Notes: generated by a model from the letters alone, not told the origin. Positions 1 to 9,763 are shown, counted from the stretch's first letter. The stretch is 52,959 bases of DNA from Candidatus Heimdallarchaeota archaeon (GCA_027061945.1 JAMOVR010000095.1:1-52959); one strand, 5' to 3'. Numbers and translations are program-made.

Positions 1-2
1 AT

Positions 3-806
3 GCATTCGTATTACCTTCAATCATTGAATTGTTGCAAGTAGGGAGTAAAACATCACAATTACTTGGGACAATTCTTTACGATGGTTTTGAAAATCATCT
101 TGTGTTGAAAGATAGAATCGAAGTTTTGAGTCACCAGCACCGTATGCATCCAGATATTTCCAAATTCCCAAGAGAATACATCTATAAAAACCAAAAATTA
201 AAAGATCCGAAATACATAGAACAGGGAGCAAGGGAATGGGGTTATCTGTCAGAAAGAAAACATTTTCTATGGGTAGATATAAGACCGGGTAAAAAAAGGG
301 TGAAGGGGCAGGCAATAAATATTGCAGAAATTAATGCAACTATCAAATATCTGGAAGAATTCATCGAGTATGCAGACAAGAATGGCCCTATTGAGAGACA
401 AGAAAAGACATACTCCGTTGGTATTTTGACATTTTATAAGGCCCAAGAAAGAGAATTAAAGAAAAAAATCGCTCAAAAATTAGGTGTTGAAAGAAGCCGT
501 TGGATCGTTTATGAAACTCGAAAAAACAAGGTGAAAATCAACATAGAGATATGTACTGTAGACCGATTTCAAGGAAAAGAAGCCGACCTAATATTGTTGT
601 CAATGGTCAGGACTCGAGGCTTAGGGTTTATTGACAGTCCTAATAGATTAAACGTTGCCCTTACAAGAGCAAAATACCAGTTAATAGTTTTTGGAGAGTT
701 GTCTAATTTTAGCAGGCAGACAAGATCTCCCATCATTCAGTCGTTGGTCTCTTTCGTAAAAGAAGAGGGACTTATCGCTAAAGCTGATTTAATTAAAAAA
801 ACATGA
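3..806 (+). CDS. Superfamily I (DNA2/NAM7/UPF1-like) helicase, C-terminal part; 5' end beyond window
   Basis: Frame open to the window edge (..AFVLPSIIELLQVGSK..); LSHQHRMHPDIS, VDRFQGKEADLILLSMVR and RLNVALTRAKYQLIVFG match SF1 AAA_12 motifs. Confidence 0.9.
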   Translation, partial: AFVLPSIIELLQVGSKTSQLLGTILYDGFENHLVLKDRIEVLSHQHRMHPDISKFPREYIYKNQKLKDPKYIEQGAREWGYLSERKHFLWVDIRPGKKRVKGQAINIAEINATIKYLEEFIEYADKNGPIERQEKTYSVGILTFYKAQERELKKKIAQKLGVERSRWIVYETRKNKVKINIEICTVDRFQGKEADLILLSMVRTRGLGFIDSPNRLNVALTRAKYQLIVFGELSNFSRQTRSPIIQSLVSFVKEEGLIAKADLIKKT

Positions 807-819
807 AATGTGAGTGTAA

Positions 820-2013
820 ATGATAAATAGTAATAAACAACAATACATTATAAACGAATCTTCAAAATTCGTTTTAACAAAAAAAGTAAAAATAGAACGT
901 TATTTAGTAAAAACTCAATATCAGATAAGGCAGAAAAGAAAAGACCTTTTAATTGTCTTAAAGTTCATCCATGAATTTAAAGAGAACTATCTTAGCTATC
1001 CGACGCCGAAAATCATCCGGGAAGAGCTTCTTGCTATACCTATTATCGGGATAAAAAGACTAATACAGCGGTTAGCTAACCTCGATCTAATCGATTTAGA
1101 CATACACGACGGACTGATTTCTGATGAACAGCACTTGATTCTTACTGAGAAAGGGCGTCTTTCAATATCAGAAGGAAACGTTTTCTTACCCTCAGAAGGA
1201 ATTCTTGAATTTTCAGTTATCGATGACCCATTATTTAGTTTATACTTTTACGGGATTAGAGAAAGCCCTCAATATAACAACAAGGAATTAAAAGAAGACT
1301 TGAATAAACACAGCAAACCAGTCGATTTGACACAAACCACTAAGTTAGAGCAATATATCGGGGCAAAAATTAATGGAGAAATAGAGCCTTATTTAAAGGG
1401 AGAAATAATTATAGAAGCAATTGATAAAAATGGAATAAGACTACCGCCGATAGAAGCAATTATTTCAATCGAGGTTACGCCTAATAACAAAACAAATGCG
1501 TATATTCAAGGTACAAACAGAGTTCGTTTTAGCTTTAGTTTGCCTCAAGAATTATCATATTCTAATTTATTTGACAATTTTCAGAAAAATTATCAAAGTG
1601 ATAAATGGGAAAATGGTTATTTCCTAGTTAAATCTAAAGAATTAAAAAACCAAGAAAAAAAGAGTTTCCTCAAAAAGTCATTAATAATACAGGACCTGAA
1701 AATCAATGAAAAATATGTTTTAAACCAAGTCAAGTTTCAAAACGTGCCTATCCAACCAATAAATCAAGAAGAAGCCTATTTATGGTTGAAAGAGCTGGTG
1801 ATTGACGACATAGATTATTTTGTAACAGAGAAAGAATTCAACGAAATAGTCGAACGCAACAAGAAAAACTTCGTTTTTCATAAAGACCAATTAAGTCTAA
1901 CACTAGAAACTGTCTTGAACACTATTAAAGATAAAATAGAAAAAGGAATTACTAATTATCTTTCAAAATTTTGGTATTTACAAGCACCCATCGATTTAAG
2001 GAGGTGGAACTAG
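820..2013 (+). CDS. Hypothetical protein with N-terminal winged-helix-like region, in helicase/PLD operon
   Basis: 397-aa ORF, 13 bp after helicase and 1 bp before PLD gene; N-terminal IIREELLAIPIIGIKRLIQRLANLDLIDLD..LTEKGRLSI resembles wHTH. Confidence 0.6.
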   Translation: MINSNKQQYIINESSKFVLTKKVKIERYLVKTQYQIRQKRKDLLIVLKFIHEFKENYLSYPTPKIIREELLAIPIIGIKRLIQRLANLDLIDLDIHDGLISDEQHLILTEKGRLSISEGNVFLPSEGILEFSVIDDPLFSLYFYGIRESPQYNNKELKEDLNKHSKPVDLTQTTKLEQYIGAKINGEIEPYLKGEIIIEAIDKNGIRLPPIEAIISIEVTPNNKTNAYIQGTNRVRFSFSLPQELSYSNLFDNFQKNYQSDKWENGYFLVKSKELKNQEKKSFLKKSLIIQDLKINEKYVLNQVKFQNVPIQPINQEEAYLWLKELVIDDIDYFVTEKEFNEIVERNKKNFVFHKDQLSLTLETVLNTIKDKIEKGITNYLSKFWYLQAPIDLRRWN

Positions 2014-2014
2014 A

Positions 2015-3631
2015 ATGAGTTCTAAAGTTTCTATAGGATTTTTTAAAAGTCCCCAGAAAATCACTCATAAATATTCTTTTGACTTGTCTTGGTCTAACTT
2101 CTGGATAGCTAGAAATGAAGACCAAGATATCAGTCTGTTAGGGGCAGACCTTGCTCAAAAAGGGATTTTTATCAATCGAACAAAAAATAAGACCTTAAAA
2201 GACGTTGTTACTGGGCTTATTAATGATGCGAGAGAAGTTATTGTTATTTCTTCTTTCTTACTATTCGAAGATGATTTAGCCAATAAACTAATTGAGGCGG
2301 CCCGAAGAGGAGTTAGGTTTTATATTCTTTCCTCGCCCGAACAAACGATAGATAAAGAAGAGGACTACATAGAAGATAACCCGAACAGTATTAAAAATAA
2401 GACAAAACACTTTTACAAAAAAATTAATCGGTTAATATTTCTGAGAACAGCAGAATATTTCCATGCCAAATTCCTAGTAATTGATCCGTTTACTCCAAAC
2501 GCTAAAGGAATTATGACAACTGCTAATTTCAATAAAGCTTTGGATGACAAAATAGAACTCGGGGTGTTATTAAACAAAGAGCAAGTAAAAGGCGCGTATA
2601 ACTTTTTCGTATACGGTTTCTGGTTAAAAGCAGAACGAGAATTAGTAGAAACAGGCGACTTACATCCTATTAATAAAGATAAAATCTCTTTATCGATAAA
2701 AAACCTAGTTCCTGAAAAAATAAAAGGCGTGTTTTTGACCCTCCCTAAAAACAAATCTGGAAAAAAGGACATTACTTATGATAGTATTGAAAATAAATTA
2801 TTGGAACTCTTGTCTATAAATGACATTGAAAAAATCTATGTATCATCTTTTGGTTACGAAGAAAATCAGTTCTACAACAAACTTAAAGAAATAAGTAAGA
2901 ACGCAAAAGCAGTGGTCTTCGCTCCACGACGAGAATCACAATTCGAAATTTTATCTAAACTAAAAAATGCTACCTCAAATGTCCAGATCTTGGCCCATCC
3001 TTTACTGCACGCGAAATTTGTCGTTTTAAAGACAAAGAATTCTAAATACTATGGTCTTGTAACTACTGCTAATTTCCAGCAAAAAGGGTTGAAAGAAGGT
3101 TTTGAAATAGGAGTAGCTCTTTCTAATACACAGGCCAGAGAACTTTTCGATTACTGCAAAATATGGGAGCAAAAATTTCCCTTAGAACTTTCCATGAAAA
3201 ATTCAATTAAAAACAATTTACAGAAGCTACCTCCCGAATTCCAAATCCTAGTTAAAAATAATAATCAGCGATTTAGAACCTATAAAATAAGAAAGTTTTA
3301 CAAGGAATCGGCAGACAACAAATTAACGTCCTTAGACGAAGAAATTAAGTTTCCAGACAAAACAACGTTATTAAATAAATTCAAAAATCGTTCATTTATT
3401 CCTCTGTCTTTTGAATATTCTTACAACGTCATTCCTCCCATTGTTACAAAATCAGAAATAAAGATTGACCAAGAAAAATCAAAAGAAAAACAAATAACAA
3501 TTTTCCAGTCTTCGAAAAAGAGTGGAGCATATATTTTAGGAGTTAAAAACCAGAAAGAATATGTTATTGCTAAGAAATTGAAGAAAGAAGAAAAGAAATT
3601 CAAAAACGCAAAGATAGTTGTAATTGATTAA
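2015..3631 (+). CDS. Phospholipase D-like nuclease (two HKD-type motifs)
   Basis: FHAKFLVIDPFTPNAKGIMTTANF and LLHAKFVVLKTKNSKYYGLVTTANF; 538 aa. Confidence 0.85.
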   Translation: MSSKVSIGFFKSPQKITHKYSFDLSWSNFWIARNEDQDISLLGADLAQKGIFINRTKNKTLKDVVTGLINDAREVIVISSFLLFEDDLANKLIEAARRGVRFYILSSPEQTIDKEEDYIEDNPNSIKNKTKHFYKKINRLIFLRTAEYFHAKFLVIDPFTPNAKGIMTTANFNKALDDKIELGVLLNKEQVKGAYNFFVYGFWLKAERELVETGDLHPINKDKISLSIKNLVPEKIKGVFLTLPKNKSGKKDITYDSIENKLLELLSINDIEKIYVSSFGYEENQFYNKLKEISKNAKAVVFAPRRESQFEILSKLKNATSNVQILAHPLLHAKFVVLKTKNSKYYGLVTTANFQQKGLKEGFEIGVALSNTQARELFDYCKIWEQKFPLELSMKNSIKNNLQKLPPEFQILVKNNNQRFRTYKIRKFYKESADNKLTSLDEEIKFPDKTTLLNKFKNRSFIPLSFEYSYNVIPPIVTKSEIKIDQEKSKEKQITIFQSSKKSGAYILGVKNQKEYVIAKKLKKEEKKFKNAKIVVID

Positions 3632-4056
3632 GGTAAAACAAACATCAGGGTGCCTATAATCTTGAATTTCAACAGTTTTTTCAAAGTACTATTATATTTC
3701 TGGTATTTTTCTTGTTGGTATTGGTCATTAGAAATTATTAACGCATCAAATTTTTGGGCTAAAGAGAGGATTATCTCGTCAGGGTCGACGTTTTTCTCAC
3801 TAAAGTATAAAGTTACGTTACTCTGTTTTTCAGATATTTTTTTAACGTTTGTACTACTAACGGGGCGGTCTTACTTAACTTAAGAGTCATAACTTCCAGA
3901 ATACTATGTTCCGGTTGTTTTTCAAGAAGTCGACCAATGCTAAGAAATTGTTCACACTATCCTTGTCTTCTTATCAATACATTTGGAGTGTCTATAACAA
4001 CTACCAAGTCTTTTTGTTTGGCATAATCTATTATATTTAGATAATCTGTCTAATAA
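3628..4056 (-). pseudogene. Frame-disrupted PIN/NYN (Zc3h12a-like) ribonuclease
   Basis: Minus-strand pieces in different frames: DYLNIIDYAKQKDLVVVIDTPNVLIRRQG*, then NNFLALVDFLKNNRNIVFWKL*, then STNVKKISEKQSNVTLYFSEKNVDPDEIILSLAQKFDALIISNDQYQQEKYQKY..*. Confidence 0.65.
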
Positions 4057-4101
4057 TAAAAAGGAATATTAAAAATATTCAAGAATTAATAAAAAATTTA
4101 G

Positions 4102-4800
4102 ATGGAAAAAAACGTATACGTCGCTACTGTTGGTCTTACAAAACAGCCCGTAATTGATGGTCTAAGAATAAAGCCATTTGACTATATTTATTTAATAACT
4201 AACGATACCCATAATAAAGATAGTGTTAATAATTATTCTAAAGAGAACCCTAAAAATATTGCATATTCTATAAAAGATTTTGTTGACGAGTTTTTTTCTT
4301 CAACTCAAAAATGCGAAATTTTTCTAGTAAATCTTATGGACTTCAATGAGAGCTTGGACAAAATAATAAGTATTTACAAGAATCATCGGAAAGACAATAT
4401 TACAGTCAATATTACTGGCGGAACTAAAATAATGGTCTCTGCAGCATTGATTGGCGCATACGTAATCGGAGCGGAGATCTTATACGTTAAAGAAGCCAAA
4501 GAGAAAGATGTTACTTTAGAAGAGAGAATTATTTGGCTACCTACTCCTAAAATCCCCATAGAAGAGCTAGGTGAAAGTCACAGAAAACTCCTGCTAATTT
4601 TGGATAAGCAACCTAACAAAGAACTAAAACGGGCAACAACCTATCTTTCCCAAGAACTCAGATTAAAAAAACCGACGATTAGTGCCCATATTAATTTTTT
4701 AAGGGAAAATAAACTCATAGAATACAAAAGAAGCGGGAGAGATGTAATTATTAAACTGACTGCTTCTGGAGAGCTATTAGCCAAGTTTTATCATCAATAA
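4102..4800 (+). CDS. CARF-domain / winged-helix transcriptional regulator (Csa3-like)
   Basis: N-terminal Rossmann-like with NITGGTKIMVSAALIGAYVIGAEILYV; C-terminal wHTH (LSQELRLKKPTISAHINFLRENKLIEYKRSGRDVIIKLT). Confidence 0.8.
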   Translation: MEKNVYVATVGLTKQPVIDGLRIKPFDYIYLITNDTHNKDSVNNYSKENPKNIAYSIKDFVDEFFSSTQKCEIFLVNLMDFNESLDKIISIYKNHRKDNITVNITGGTKIMVSAALIGAYVIGAEILYVKEAKEKDVTLEERIIWLPTPKIPIEELGESHRKLLLILDKQPNKELKRATTYLSQELRLKKPTISAHINFLRENKLIEYKRSGRDVIIKLTASGELLAKFYHQ

Positions 4801-4964
4801 ATCTTTTTGGTCAAAGTTTTTCAAAGACTTCCAAAAACCGGCATTATAATACTTTGGCTCTAATTTCGTTTTTAACTAATTTTTAAAGAGGTGTGTATTT
4901 CTAAAGGATCTCCCCCAAAATATTTTAAAAAAGAAGTTAGAGAAAAAAAGTTTAGTCCCTCTTT

Positions 4965-5867
4965 TTATAGTATTAATTTTATTCCCGTGAACAGAAGCAA
5001 CGTGGAAAAAGCTAGTTTCAAGTATAAAGACTGTATTTTTCTTGCAGACCGAGCCCCTAAATGTGCCCCAAGAACCGCGCCGATCGCAAGGGGAATTCCG
5101 TACGTAATAATGTTTGTCCATGACAAGTAATCTGCTTTTACTATAACAGCCATAATGCTGGAAAAGATAATTATAAAGGTCGATGTTGCTACTGAAAGAT
5201 GCATTGGTAATCCAATAATTAGGTTTAATGCAGGAACAAAAATTATACCCCCACCAATTCCCAGCATTCCTGCAAGGACGCCACCAATAAAGCCAAACAC
5301 TGCTCCCGTCTTCATATCCCTGTTATAGACAAACTTAACTCCTTTTGCGTCTGTTTTTTCTACTTTTTCTCCCCTGGTGGTCTGTAAGTCTTCTGTGGTT
5401 ATACTTATTGTTTCCCCTTTTCCTTTCATCTTTTTGATTTTGAGATAAAATCTTCTATAGTCTCTTAACGCTAAAATTATAAGTAAAAGCCCAAACAATG
5501 CTCTTAAATATGTCCTCAACATTGAATAATAAGTAACAATTCTTGCCCCAATCAAGGAACCAGGAATTGCTAGCAACACAAGTATTATTCCTGCCTTAAA
5601 ATCTATTCTCTTTTGTTTAGCATATTCAATTGTCCCGCTTAAAGATGTAAAAATAATCACAAAAGAAGAAACAGCAGTGGCAGTAAGAGCATCTACTTTA
5701 AATCCTAATATTAAAATAGGCACATATAAAACACCCCCTCCAACACCAAGCAAAGAAGCCAAAATACCGACAAGCACTCCAATTACTATTAACAAAATAA
5801 AGCTTACAACTTCCATAATGCTTGTTTCGAAATACCTTTTTTGTGTTTTTTTAAAATGCAGCAACAA
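4965..5867 (-). CDS. TauE/SafE-family sulfite exporter-like permease
   Basis: Duplicated LLGVGGGVLYVPILILGF and MLGIGGGIIFVPALNLIIGLP motifs in an integral membrane protein. Confidence 0.88.
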   Translation of the reverse strand: MLLHFKKTQKRYFETSIMEVVSFILLIVIGVLVGILASLLGVGGGVLYVPILILGFKVDALTATAVSSFVIIFTSLSGTIEYAKQKRIDFKAGIILVLLAIPGSLIGARIVTYYSMLRTYLRALFGLLLIILALRDYRRFYLKIKKMKGKGETISITTEDLQTTRGEKVEKTDAKGVKFVYNRDMKTGAVFGFIGGVLAGMLGIGGGIIFVPALNLIIGLPMHLSVATSTFIIIFSSIMAVIVKADYLSWTNIITYGIPLAIGAVLGAHLGARSARKIQSLYLKLAFSTLLLFTGIKLIL

Positions 5868-6023
5868 TGTAAATCCTTTGGTTAAAAAAAGGATTATAAA
5901 GAAAATAAATAATTAACAAATTACTTTTTGTTTTATTTAATATGAACAAGATAATAAAAGAAGTAAATTTCTCCAAAAACAATAAGATAAGGTCCTTGTG
6001 GAATAGCAATAAATTGTTTTCTT

Positions 6024-6260
6024 TTACCAGTCAATTTTAGAGGCAATCTCAGAAGGAATTTCTACTCCATTGAAAACAGCTTTAACAGCCTCTCCACTCT
6101 GAATAAATTCAATGCTTAAATCAAAATGGGACTTATCTTTAGTACATACATATCTGGTCATTTCTTCATTTATAGCCAACTCCCCCCCGCACACAGGACA
6201 CTTACCAGTAGCCAAAGCATTTTTTATTAATTCGATTTCTTTTTCAAATGCCATTACCAT
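6024..6260 (-). CDS. Small zinc-ribbon protein
   Basis: 78 aa; CPVCGGEL..YVC. Confidence 0.5.
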   Translation of the reverse strand: MVMAFEKEIELIKNALATGKCPVCGGELAINEEMTRYVCTKDKSHFDLSIEFIQSGEAVKAVFNGVEIPSEIASKIDW

Positions 6261-6374
6261 TCCACCAGAAAAAGGTTCTAATTAGAATTATTAAAAATTT
6301 TTTTACAATTAGTCCTAATAAGCCAAAAAAGAGGTTAATAACTATTAAATTTTTATTTTTTTGGCTTTTTAAAG

Positions 6375-6662
6375 CTATAATTGAGTGATGTCGATTAGCA
6401 CGACTAAATCACTACCGCAATACGGGCATTCTCTATGACTATATAATGACTTTTTGAATTTTTTATTACAACTAATGCATTTCCAAACGTGGAGCGGTCC
6501 AACAATTTTTTTCTGTCGGAATATTATTGATGACTTAAACATAGACATTGTTGTAATGTTAAATTTGTTGCTCCCGTTTTTAATCGTTCCCCTTATTGGC
6601 AGTATTCTTCCCCCTATGTCCTCCTTAGAAATAAATAAATTTCCCTCTCTATGATTATTCAA
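6375..6662 (-). CDS. Small zinc-ribbon protein
   Basis: 95 aa; CISCNKKF..CPYCGSDLVVL. Confidence 0.5.
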   Translation of the reverse strand: MNNHREGNLFISKEDIGGRILPIRGTIKNGSNKFNITTMSMFKSSIIFRQKKIVGPLHVWKCISCNKKFKKSLYSHRECPYCGSDLVVLIDITQL

Positions 6663-6778
6663 ACGCTATAACACCACTGTTATCTATTATCGGCATGTAA
6701 TAAATCTTTATCTTATTTAGAGCAAGAAATTCAGTATGCGTTGAATTTGTGTATTTTTTGATCGTAATGCCTTATTTT

Positions 6779-7672
6779 TCACCATAAAACTTTAGAAACT
6801 TCATCCATGTTGTCTTTTGCTTTAGCTACTTGACGATTAGAGCCTGGCAAAATAGCGCCATCATGAGAAACAGGGGATGAAGCCATGAATAGCATTATAT
6901 AAAACTCTTTGATTAATTTAATTGAATCTGATAATAAAGAAGTCCATTTCCCTTTTATCATGTCATTGCTTATTTTTGTCCTGAAAAATGCAGAACTAAA
7001 TGGTCTTCCTTTCCTTGTAGTCAGATTTCCACCAGCGATCATGTTGTCTCTAATAATATGCCCTAAAATAACATTATCATGAAGTCCTAATGCCCCTAGT
7101 TTTTGCCTTTGTTCTTCGCTTCCTTTTTCAAAATTCGTTAATATAAAGATTTTACGACTCTCTGCTAGCTTTTGTATTTGCTCTATATCTAAGTAGTCAG
7201 GAGTAGGAACTGCCAGAAAAACATAAAGATTACTATTATTTTTAGTGATTACTTGATGCATTAAAAAAGACATTGCCACTTCTAGCTTATATTTTTCTTC
7301 TTTTTTCATGCTTATCGAGCCGCTTCTGTTACGAGAAACGCTTGAAAGTAAAGACATAGCAGCGGCATTAATAAAGTCCTCACTTAAAGTTCCTGAGATC
7401 CTTGCAATATTAGAAAAAATAATAGTAGGTACTTCTGTTACTTTATGTTCTTCTGCTTTCTTTTTTCCCTCTTCACTCATAATGTCATAGATTTCGTAGG
7501 CAAAATTATCTTTTCCTACTTTCTCAGACGCATACTGTAAAATATTTTGTAATACTTCTTTGTTAGGCATGTCAGATTCGATGAACAGCTTAGCAGTTAA
7601 ATTTACCATCAAGAACAAATAAAAAAACCACATTGTTAAGATTATCGTATTTTCATTAATCTCATTAATCAT
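6779..7672 (-). CDS. Hypothetical protein with thioredoxin-like fold domain (no CxxC); start may be at 7609
   Basis: VGKDNFAYEIYDIMSEEGKKKAEEHKVTEVPTIIFSNIARISG resembles the Trx/Grx beta-alpha-beta with cis-Pro. Confidence 0.5.
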   Translation of the reverse strand: MINEINENTIILTMWFFYLFLMVNLTAKLFIESDMPNKEVLQNILQYASEKVGKDNFAYEIYDIMSEEGKKKAEEHKVTEVPTIIFSNIARISGTLSEDFINAAAMSLLSSVSRNRSGSISMKKEEKYKLEVAMSFLMHQVITKNNSNLYVFLAVPTPDYLDIEQIQKLAESRKIFILTNFEKGSEEQRQKLGALGLHDNVILGHIIRDNMIAGGNLTTRKGRPFSSAFFRTKISNDMIKGKWTSLLSDSIKLIKEFYIMLFMASSPVSHDGAILPGSNRQVAKAKDNMDEVSKVLW

Positions 7673-7802
7673 CCTAAATAACTACATAGAGTTTTAGAAA
7701 AATCGATTTTAAGCCGAAATAACTAAAAAATCGGTGCGGAACTTTAGTAGTAAATAAAAAGTATTATGTTACTTAAAAACTACTTATTCATGATAATGAT
7801 GT

Positions 7803-8711
7803 TTAGTCATCCAGAAATGATAATAATTCTGCGTCAATGTTAAGTTTAGGTCTTTGATTAGATATTTCTTCATCTAACTTACGAATTGCCTCGTATAAAT
7901 CTTCTAAATATTTTAAAATGGTTCTATCTGCTTCTTTTAATTTGTTAACTGTGTTTTCAATTCTCTCAATTTTGTTCTCTAAAACGGAAACTCTAGTAAC
8001 TAAATTATTTAATTTAGTTATTTCCTTTGAAAATTCTTCACTTTTACCATCTTTTTTTGAGGACAGAAGTGATCTAGACTTAAGACCATGCGTTTGAAGT
8101 CTTTCTGGCTCACGATCTTCATAATAATACCTTCTAGCTTTTTCATCTTTTTTAAGAACCTCTTCTCGAATATCTTCTGGAAGATAAGATAAAGCAGTAA
8201 GATAAAAAAGCTTTTCAATGTTTTCACCAGTTAAAGCCGAAGTTTCAACATAATACGTTGGGATCTTGTATTTTTCCTCTACATAACGAGCAAATTCTTC
8301 TCCTTCATTAGTAGCTACCACTCTAAATTCTTCTAGATCTATTTTATTTGCAATAATCGCTACTGTTTTTATTGTTTGTTGTGCAGCATCAAAACATTCT
8401 GATATCCAGTACTCTAATTTTTCGAATGATAATCTGTCTGTTGTATCATAAACAAGAAGAACTGCATTGGCCCCTTTATAAAATAAAGGTCTCATTGTTT
8501 TAAACATGACATGTCCAGCTAAGTCCCATATCTGGAGATGAACTACATAATCTCCTAAGGTAATTGATTTAGATGAAAAATCGGAACCTAAGGTTGCGAA
8601 ATAAGATTCTTTAAATCCTTTTCCCATGTATCTTTGTCTAATACTTGTTTTTCCAACCAACCTTTCCCCTACTAAAATCACTTTTATTTGAATACCTTGA
8701 CTTTCAATCAC
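7803..8711 (-). CDS. Rab/Ras-like small GTPase with C-terminal coiled-coil extension
   Basis: P-loop GERLVGKTS, WDLAGH, NKIDL, ETSAL; long C-terminal coiled coil. Confidence 0.93.
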   Translation of the reverse strand: MIESQGIQIKVILVGERLVGKTSIRQRYMGKGFKESYFATLGSDFSSKSITLGDYVVHLQIWDLAGHVMFKTMRPLFYKGANAVLLVYDTTDRLSFEKLEYWISECFDAAQQTIKTVAIIANKIDLEEFRVVATNEGEEFARYVEEKYKIPTYYVETSALTGENIEKLFYLTALSYLPEDIREEVLKKDEKARRYYYEDREPERLQTHGLKSRSLLSSKKDGKSEEFSKEITKLNNLVTRVSVLENKIERIENTVNKLKEADRTILKYLEDLYEAIRKLDEEISNQRPKLNIDAELLSFLDD

Positions 8712-9763
8712 TCAAGGACCTCCGTAAGGATTTTGAGTACCTTCTCAACTAATTCATCATTCTCACGTTTGGCACCCTTTTCCATCGCCTCTGCTAATTG
8801 TTCTTCTTTTTCTCTTAAGGCTTTTTCTAGAAAAATTATTTGCTCTCTCATTTCAGCAATTTCTTTTGCATGGTTCTCAGTCATTTCTCTAAGCTTTTCT
8901 CCTAATTCTTTCTGTATGAATTCTAAGTTTCTCTCTTTCTCTTTAATGACATTCTCCAGTTCTTCTATTTGCTTTCTTAGTTCTTGATTATTCTCACGTA
9001 ATAGTTCAATTTCCTTTGAGAAAGAAATATCTTTATTTTCGTAATCTGCTAGTTTATTAGAAAGTTTTTCTTTTTCTTGTTTTAATACGAAGTTCTCAAC
9101 CTTTAGGGTCTCGATTTCAGTTTCTAGCTCCTTAATTCTTTTTTCTAAAACTTCTTGCTTGCCAGTTTCAGAAGCTACTTTTTGTTCTATTCTTCTTAAA
9201 TCCTTAATTTCTTCAAATGCTCTAGCAAGTCTTTCCTGTAAACTAATATTTTGTTTTTGAAGCTCTGATTTTTCTTTTTCTAATTTAGTGATATATTTTT
9301 GAAGGGTAATAATTTCTTCTTGACTCTTTTTTTTCAGATCTTTTTCAAGGTCAATAATTGCTTGGTCAAACCTAGTAAGAAGATTAGTGAATTTCTCAGA
9401 AATATTTTGTAACTGCTTTTTAAGCTCCCTATTTTCTTTTTTTAATCTTTCATTTGCCCTTATTAATTGTTCTTTTTCTTTTTTTAACCTGTTTTCGTAG
9501 TCTCTAAGTTTATCTCCGAGTTCCTGGTTTTCTCTTTTCAATGTTTCTATCTCTTGAAGTAACTTGTTGAAGGCTTCACCAAAAGAATAAAATGCATCTT
9601 TTACTAATGGATGTAAGTATTCCCAATATCTTCTAATTAATGCATCTAAATCTCTATGAATCTCTGGGAGTTCCATTAGTTCATAATTTGGCAATCCTTC
9701 ATCTACTGCAAATATGGGGTCATAATCAGGCATTGCATGCCAAAGATTTTTCTTTTTACTCAC
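8708..9763 (-). CDS. Coiled-coil protein, 4-bp overlap with downstream GTPase gene
   Basis: 351 aa, mostly heptad-like E/K/L repeats; ATGA-type overlap with GTPase start. Confidence 0.85.
   Translation of the reverse strand: MSKKKNLWHAMPDYDPIFAVDEGLPNYELMELPEIHRDLDALIRRYWEYLHPLVKDAFYSFGEAFNKLLQEIETLKRENQELGDKLRDYENRLKKEKEQLIRANERLKKENRELKKQLQNISEKFTNLLTRFDQAIIDLEKDLKKKSQEEIITLQKYITKLEKEKSELQKQNISLQERLARAFEEIKDLRRIEQKVASETGKQEVLEKRIKELETEIETLKVENFVLKQEKEKLSNKLADYENKDISFSKEIELLRENNQELRKQIEELENVIKEKERNLEFIQKELGEKLREMTENHAKEIAEMREQIIFLEKALREKEEQLAEAMEKGAKRENDELVEKVLKILTEVLE

Noticed and set aside
3650-3883. 77-aa plus-strand ORF
   Set aside because: Antisense shadow of the PIN/NYN pseudogene, which explains the codon structure better.
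4876-5130. Overlapping short ORFs on both strands
   Set aside because: Overlap the 3' end of the TauE gene; no family signal.
8688-8987. 99-aa plus ORF, Ser/Phe-rich
   Set aside because: Antisense of coiled-coil gene; composition is the complement of E/K codons.
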